Positions 61,062 to 64,000 of a stretch of DNA of 64,000 nt are shown here, one piece after another. A program made the translations under genes and the position numbers. Location: NCBI GenBank assembly GCA_036826635.1, contig DAISVY010000003.1:1-64000 (forward strand). Reading direction: 5' to 3'. Each line of letters starts with the position of its first letter. The stretch's first letter is position 1. The DNA comes from DAISVY01 sp036826635 (lineage in GTDB: Bacteria; Zixibacteria; MSB-5A5; GN15; FEB-12). Below the pieces are notes generated by a model, which saw nothing but the letters and a program-made list of their open reading frames with translations, had not been told where the DNA came from and did not search any database.

Positions 61062-63080
61062 ATGACCCGTCAGACTTCTGAGGTTACGGATACTAATAAG
61101 GCTTTTGACCCGTCGGAAAACTACGAGAGGACCAGGCGGCTGATCGGATATACCCCCCGTCAGCAAACCCCCGAAGAAACGTACCGACACCTGGGGTTCA
61201 AATCGGGGTTGGAGATTCACCAGCAGCTTCTGACCGCCAAGAAGCTTTTCTGCCATTGTCCTGCCGGGATATACCAGCATGGGGACCAGTTCGATGCCGA
61301 AGTCATCCGCCATATGCGGCCGACGCTCTCCGAGATGGGAGAATACGACGGTACCGCCCTTATGGAGAAACGGACGAAAAAGACAATCGTCTACCGCATT
61401 GCCAACGAAACAGCCTGCACGTACGATATAGACGATACGCCGCCTTTCAAAATAGACCGGGAAGCGCTCGACATCGCCCTGGAAATTTCCCTGCTTTTGA
61501 AGACGAATATCGTCGGAGAATTGCATATCACGCGCAAGCAGTATCTCGACGGCAGTATTCCCACCGGTTTTCAGCGCACTGCTATTATCGGGATTGAGGG
61601 AGAAATTCCGCTCCGAAACAAGAAGGTTCGGATAATCCAGTTGAGTATTGAAGAGGATTCGTGTCGTGAGGTTTCGGATATCCGGCATACTCGCGTATAT
61701 ACGACCGACCGGCTCGGTATGCCGCTGGTGGAGATGGTTACCTACCCGGACATGTTGACTCCGGACGAGGCCGCCGAGGCGGGACAGTATCTGCGCACGC
61801 TGGTGCGGACCACCGGACGGGTTCGCACGGGGATCGGCGCCGGACGCGAGGATGTCAACGTCAGCATTACCGGTGGCACGCGCGTCGAAATAAAAGGTGT
61901 TGCCCACATTAAGTGGATTCCGGAACTGACCCACAACGAAGCTTTCAGGCAAAAGGCCCTGTTGCAGATCAGGGAGATTTTGAAACACCGCGTTCCCGAG
62001 GCGGGATCATGGGAGATGACCCATGTTTGCAAGCCTTATGATGCCGCGGCTCATGTTTTTATACCGGTCGACTCTCAGGAAACCGACAAGGGTATAGACC
62101 TGGCCGCCGTGAACCTTCCTCATTTCAAAGGTCTTCTTTCATTCTTCACGCAACCTGATCAGGTCTTTGCCGATGAATTGATCGGCCGTCTGAAAGTGAT
62201 CGCCTGTCTCGAAAAACCCAATCTCGTGCATTCGGAATCGACCCAATACCCGATCCCGGCTGAATATCTTAGCGCTCTGAGGCAGGAGTTGAAAGCTGGT
62301 GCGAATGATGCTCAACTGATGATCTGGGGACCGCCGGAAGATGTTAAGACGGCTCTTGATATCATTGAGGAGCGTTGTCGGATGGCTTTCGATGGTGTGC
62401 CGAATGAAACGCGAAAGTCCCTTCCGGGCGGTATTACGATTTTCGAGCGAGTCCTGCCCGGTCCTGATCGGATGTATCCCGATACCGATTCGGCACCGAT
62501 CCCGGTTGGGGAAGAACAGATCGAGACCGCCCGCGCACGGCTTCCTGTCGATTTGGAAAAGACCTTGGAGAAACTTCGGGACTGGAAGGTTCCGGAGGAT
62601 GCTTACTATTATCTCATTACGCGCTGTCTGATTGATCCGATTGAACGTGTCGTGACGGCCACTGGTTGGTCACCGTCGTTTGTCGCCGTTTTGTTCGGTC
62701 ATACTTTGAAAGGTTTGCAGCGGCGCAATCGGGATCTGGCCGCGTTTCCGGAAAAACGCGTAGAAGAAATTTGCCGGTACATTACGGATCGGGGGCTTCA
62801 CCGCGATCTGGCCAAACCTTTGTTGTCGGTTTCTTTCCGGCAGCCGTCGGCCTCTCTTGACTCACTGTGCGATTCTCTGTGCACCGGCGATGGCGACCGG
62901 GAAGAGGTGTTTGCGGAGATTTCGCAACTGAGCGCTCGTTTTCACCGACATGATCGCTCGGTCAAACCCAATGCGTGTCGGCGCTGGATTGTCGGTCAAT
63001 TGAAAAGCCGGGCAATGGGTACTACGATACCGCTTGCCGAGCTGTCTTCCCGCATCGAAGAGGATCATTGTAATGGCTGA
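61062..63080 (+). CDS. gatE: Glu-tRNA(Gln) amidotransferase subunit E (archaeal type)
   Basis: The ATG at 61062 has AAAGGA eight bases upstream and gives 672 residues; GatE-like sequence starts soon after. The GatB/E cradle is clear: GLEIHQQLLTAKKLFCHCP with the zinc-type Cys pair, IRHMRPTLSEMGEYDGTA, IQLSIEEDSCREV, LGMPLVEMVTYPDM, and GIGAGREDVNVSI. An AspRS-like GAD insertion (DAQLMIWGPPEDVKTALDII) and RMYPDTDSAPIPV separate it from GatB. The C-terminus is the tRNA-binding YqeY-like tail. With GatD it converts Glu-tRNA(Gln) to Gln-tRNA(Gln). It overlaps gatD by 8 bp. Confidence 0.93.
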   Translation: MTRQTSEVTDTNKAFDPSENYERTRRLIGYTPRQQTPEETYRHLGFKSGLEIHQQLLTAKKLFCHCPAGIYQHGDQFDAEVIRHMRPTLSEMGEYDGTALMEKRTKKTIVYRIANETACTYDIDDTPPFKIDREALDIALEISLLLKTNIVGELHITRKQYLDGSIPTGFQRTAIIGIEGEIPLRNKKVRIIQLSIEEDSCREVSDIRHTRVYTTDRLGMPLVEMVTYPDMLTPDEAAEAGQYLRTLVRTTGRVRTGIGAGREDVNVSITGGTRVEIKGVAHIKWIPELTHNEAFRQKALLQIREILKHRVPEAGSWEMTHVCKPYDAAAHVFIPVDSQETDKGIDLAAVNLPHFKGLLSFFTQPDQVFADELIGRLKVIACLEKPNLVHSESTQYPIPAEYLSALRQELKAGANDAQLMIWGPPEDVKTALDIIEERCRMAFDGVPNETRKSLPGGITIFERVLPGPDRMYPDTDSAPIPVGEEQIETARARLPVDLEKTLEKLRDWKVPEDAYYYLITRCLIDPIERVVTATGWSPSFVAVLFGHTLKGLQRRNRDLAAFPEKRVEEICRYITDRGLHRDLAKPLLSVSFRQPSASLDSLCDSLCTGDGDREEVFAEISQLSARFHRHDRSVKPNACRRWIVGQLKSRAMGTTIPLAELSSRIEEDHCNG

Positions 63081-64000
63081 TGAGCTTAAAGGATACAAAG
63101 GCAGTGCCCGGGCGATTCTCGAATCGTTCAAAGTCGCGGTTTGGAGCGACACTGTTATAAAAACCACCCGCGGCGAATTCAAAGGAATCATTCTCCCGCG
63201 TTCGGAAACCGACGACGATTCCCATATCGTTCTGAAACTGGCGACCGGTTACAACATCGGTATCGATGCGGCTACGGTTCTTAACATCGTCGAAAACGGC
63301 CGCAAGGAAGCTCACTATAAAATTCCCGAAAAAGAGTTCCCGTTCAGTGAAGGCAAGCCGGATATCAAGTTGTTCGGTACCGGCGGGACCATCGCTTCCC
63401 GGCTCGATTATCGCACCGGGGCGGTTATCCCGGCTTTCTCGCCCGGTGAACTGTATGGGGCGGTTCCGGAACTGGCCGAAATATGTAATCTCACCACCGA
63501 GAAACTGTTTGCGGTCTTCTCCGAAAACATGGGCCCGGAGCAGTATAAAAAGCTGGCCGTGGCTATAGGTCAGGAGATCGAGAAAGGTGTCGACGGTATT
63601 GTCATCGGGCACGGTACGGACACTATGCACCACACCGGCGGAGCCCTGGCTTTCATGGTGCAGCATTCACCGGTGCCCATAGTTTTGGTCGGTTCGCAAC
63701 GGTCGTCCGACCGGCCGTCGTCCGACGCGGCTCTTAATCTTATCCATGCCACCAAGGCGGCCGCGGAATCGGACATCGCCGAGGTGATGGTTTGTATGTT
63801 CGGGCCGACTTCCGACGAGTACGGTTTACTGCATCGCGGCACCCGGGTAAGAAAAATGCACTCGTCTTATCGGTCGACTTTTCGGACTATCGGCGATATT
63901 CCCTTAGCCAGGGTTACGCGCGACGAGATTATTCCCATGAAGCATGACTATAATCGCCGCCGTAAGGATCGACACGTCGATGTTCTTCCGTATTTCGAGG
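63073..64000 (+). CDS. gatD: Glu-tRNA(Gln) amidotransferase subunit D, partial
   Basis: The frame opens at an ATG overlapping the gatE stop and stays open to the window end (309 codons seen of about 430 expected). An N-terminal β-barrel domain (AVWSDTVIKTTRGEFKGIILPR) precedes the asparaginase-like domain. That domain has the nucleophile Thr in KLFGTGGTIAS, the second catalytic set in VIGHGTDTMHHTGGALAF, and GSQRSSDRPSSDAALNL. It releases ammonia from glutamine or asparagine for GatE. The coupled gatE-gatD order leaves little doubt. The 3' end lies outside this window. Confidence 0.93.
   Translation, partial: MADELKGYKGSARAILESFKVAVWSDTVIKTTRGEFKGIILPRSETDDDSHIVLKLATGYNIGIDAATVLNIVENGRKEAHYKIPEKEFPFSEGKPDIKLFGTGGTIASRLDYRTGAVIPAFSPGELYGAVPELAEICNLTTEKLFAVFSENMGPEQYKKLAVAIGQEIEKGVDGIVIGHGTDTMHHTGGALAFMVQHSPVPIVLVGSQRSSDRPSSDAALNLIHATKAAAESDIAEVMVCMFGPTSDEYGLLHRGTRVRKMHSSYRSTFRTIGDIPLARVTRDEIIPMKHDYNRRRKDRHVDVLPYFE

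Noticed and set aside
1..64000. Insertion sequences, prophage genes or CRISPR arrays
   Set aside because: No transposase, integrase, phage structural gene or regular repeat-spacer array was seen on either strand.

Overview
The window reads as a bacterial chromosome segment of moderate GC content. It is most likely from the FCB group, and candidate phylum Zixibacteria is the best guess. That guess rests on secreted proteins ending in a dockerin-like module built on VDMGDLTxLIDHLFISL, on secreted proteins ending in a type-IX-style C-terminal domain with an NFPNPFNP-like motif, on a short SigA-like sigma factor, and on HxxxCxxC anti-sigma-type proteins. No rRNA or marker set is present, so the phylum is an inference. 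One 100-N assembly gap (28010-28109) shows that this is a draft scaffold.

Layout. 51-3500 (minus) holds a DUF2723 membrane protein, a probable lipoprotein and a methyltransferase. 3740-10727 (plus) holds an ECF sigma factor, three envelope proteins (DUF4097-like, bactofilin-like membrane protein, LiaF/DUF4097-like) and an overlapping pair of HtrA-type proteins, of which the second has lost its protease motifs. 11101-15653 holds a cohesin-like secreted protein, a Ser/Thr kinase fused to a pseudokinase, and a gingipain-like protease with a dockerin. 15742-19985 (minus) is a compact vitamin operon: class II aldolase, aminotransferase-fold protein, folB, folK, deoxynucleoside kinase, panB. 20280-25166 holds a Do-type protease, a principal-type sigma-70 factor and a GT-C-like membrane protein. 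25314 is tRNA-Leu(CAG), followed by a small dockerin remnant and a CotH/lamin-tail/dockerin protein.

28710-36359 is a self-contained sigma-54 signalling module. A sensor kinase with a propeller-like periplasmic domain overlaps an NtrC-type activator. Two good -24/-12 promoters follow, each preceded by two candidate activator sites 33 bp apart, and they drive a PQQ-type propeller protein plus lipoprotein, and an outer-membrane-type protein. 36759-40306 is a NarL-type two-component pair, amtB and a TorF-like porin. 40393-42315 (minus) is a fused acyltransferase resembling bifunctional ornithine-lipid synthase. 42362-44240 is a looser region with a truncated K+ channel pore and an orphan HsdR-N-like nuclease-fold protein.

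44241-51950 is the most striking block: an ECF sigma factor, a soluble zinc-finger anti-sigma-like protein, a 909-residue TPR-CHAT protease and a secreted subtilase with seven repeats, tightly packed in one direction. After it come a membrane-anchored double-dockerin protein, a small unknown minus-strand protein, a second gingipain-like protease and a papain-like protease, both with dockerins. The window ends in an archaeal-type gatE-gatD pair (gatD cut by the window end), which is unexpected in a bacterium.

Taken together, the region combines secreted proteases carrying shared C-terminal modules with several regulatory circuits that sense or remodel the envelope.
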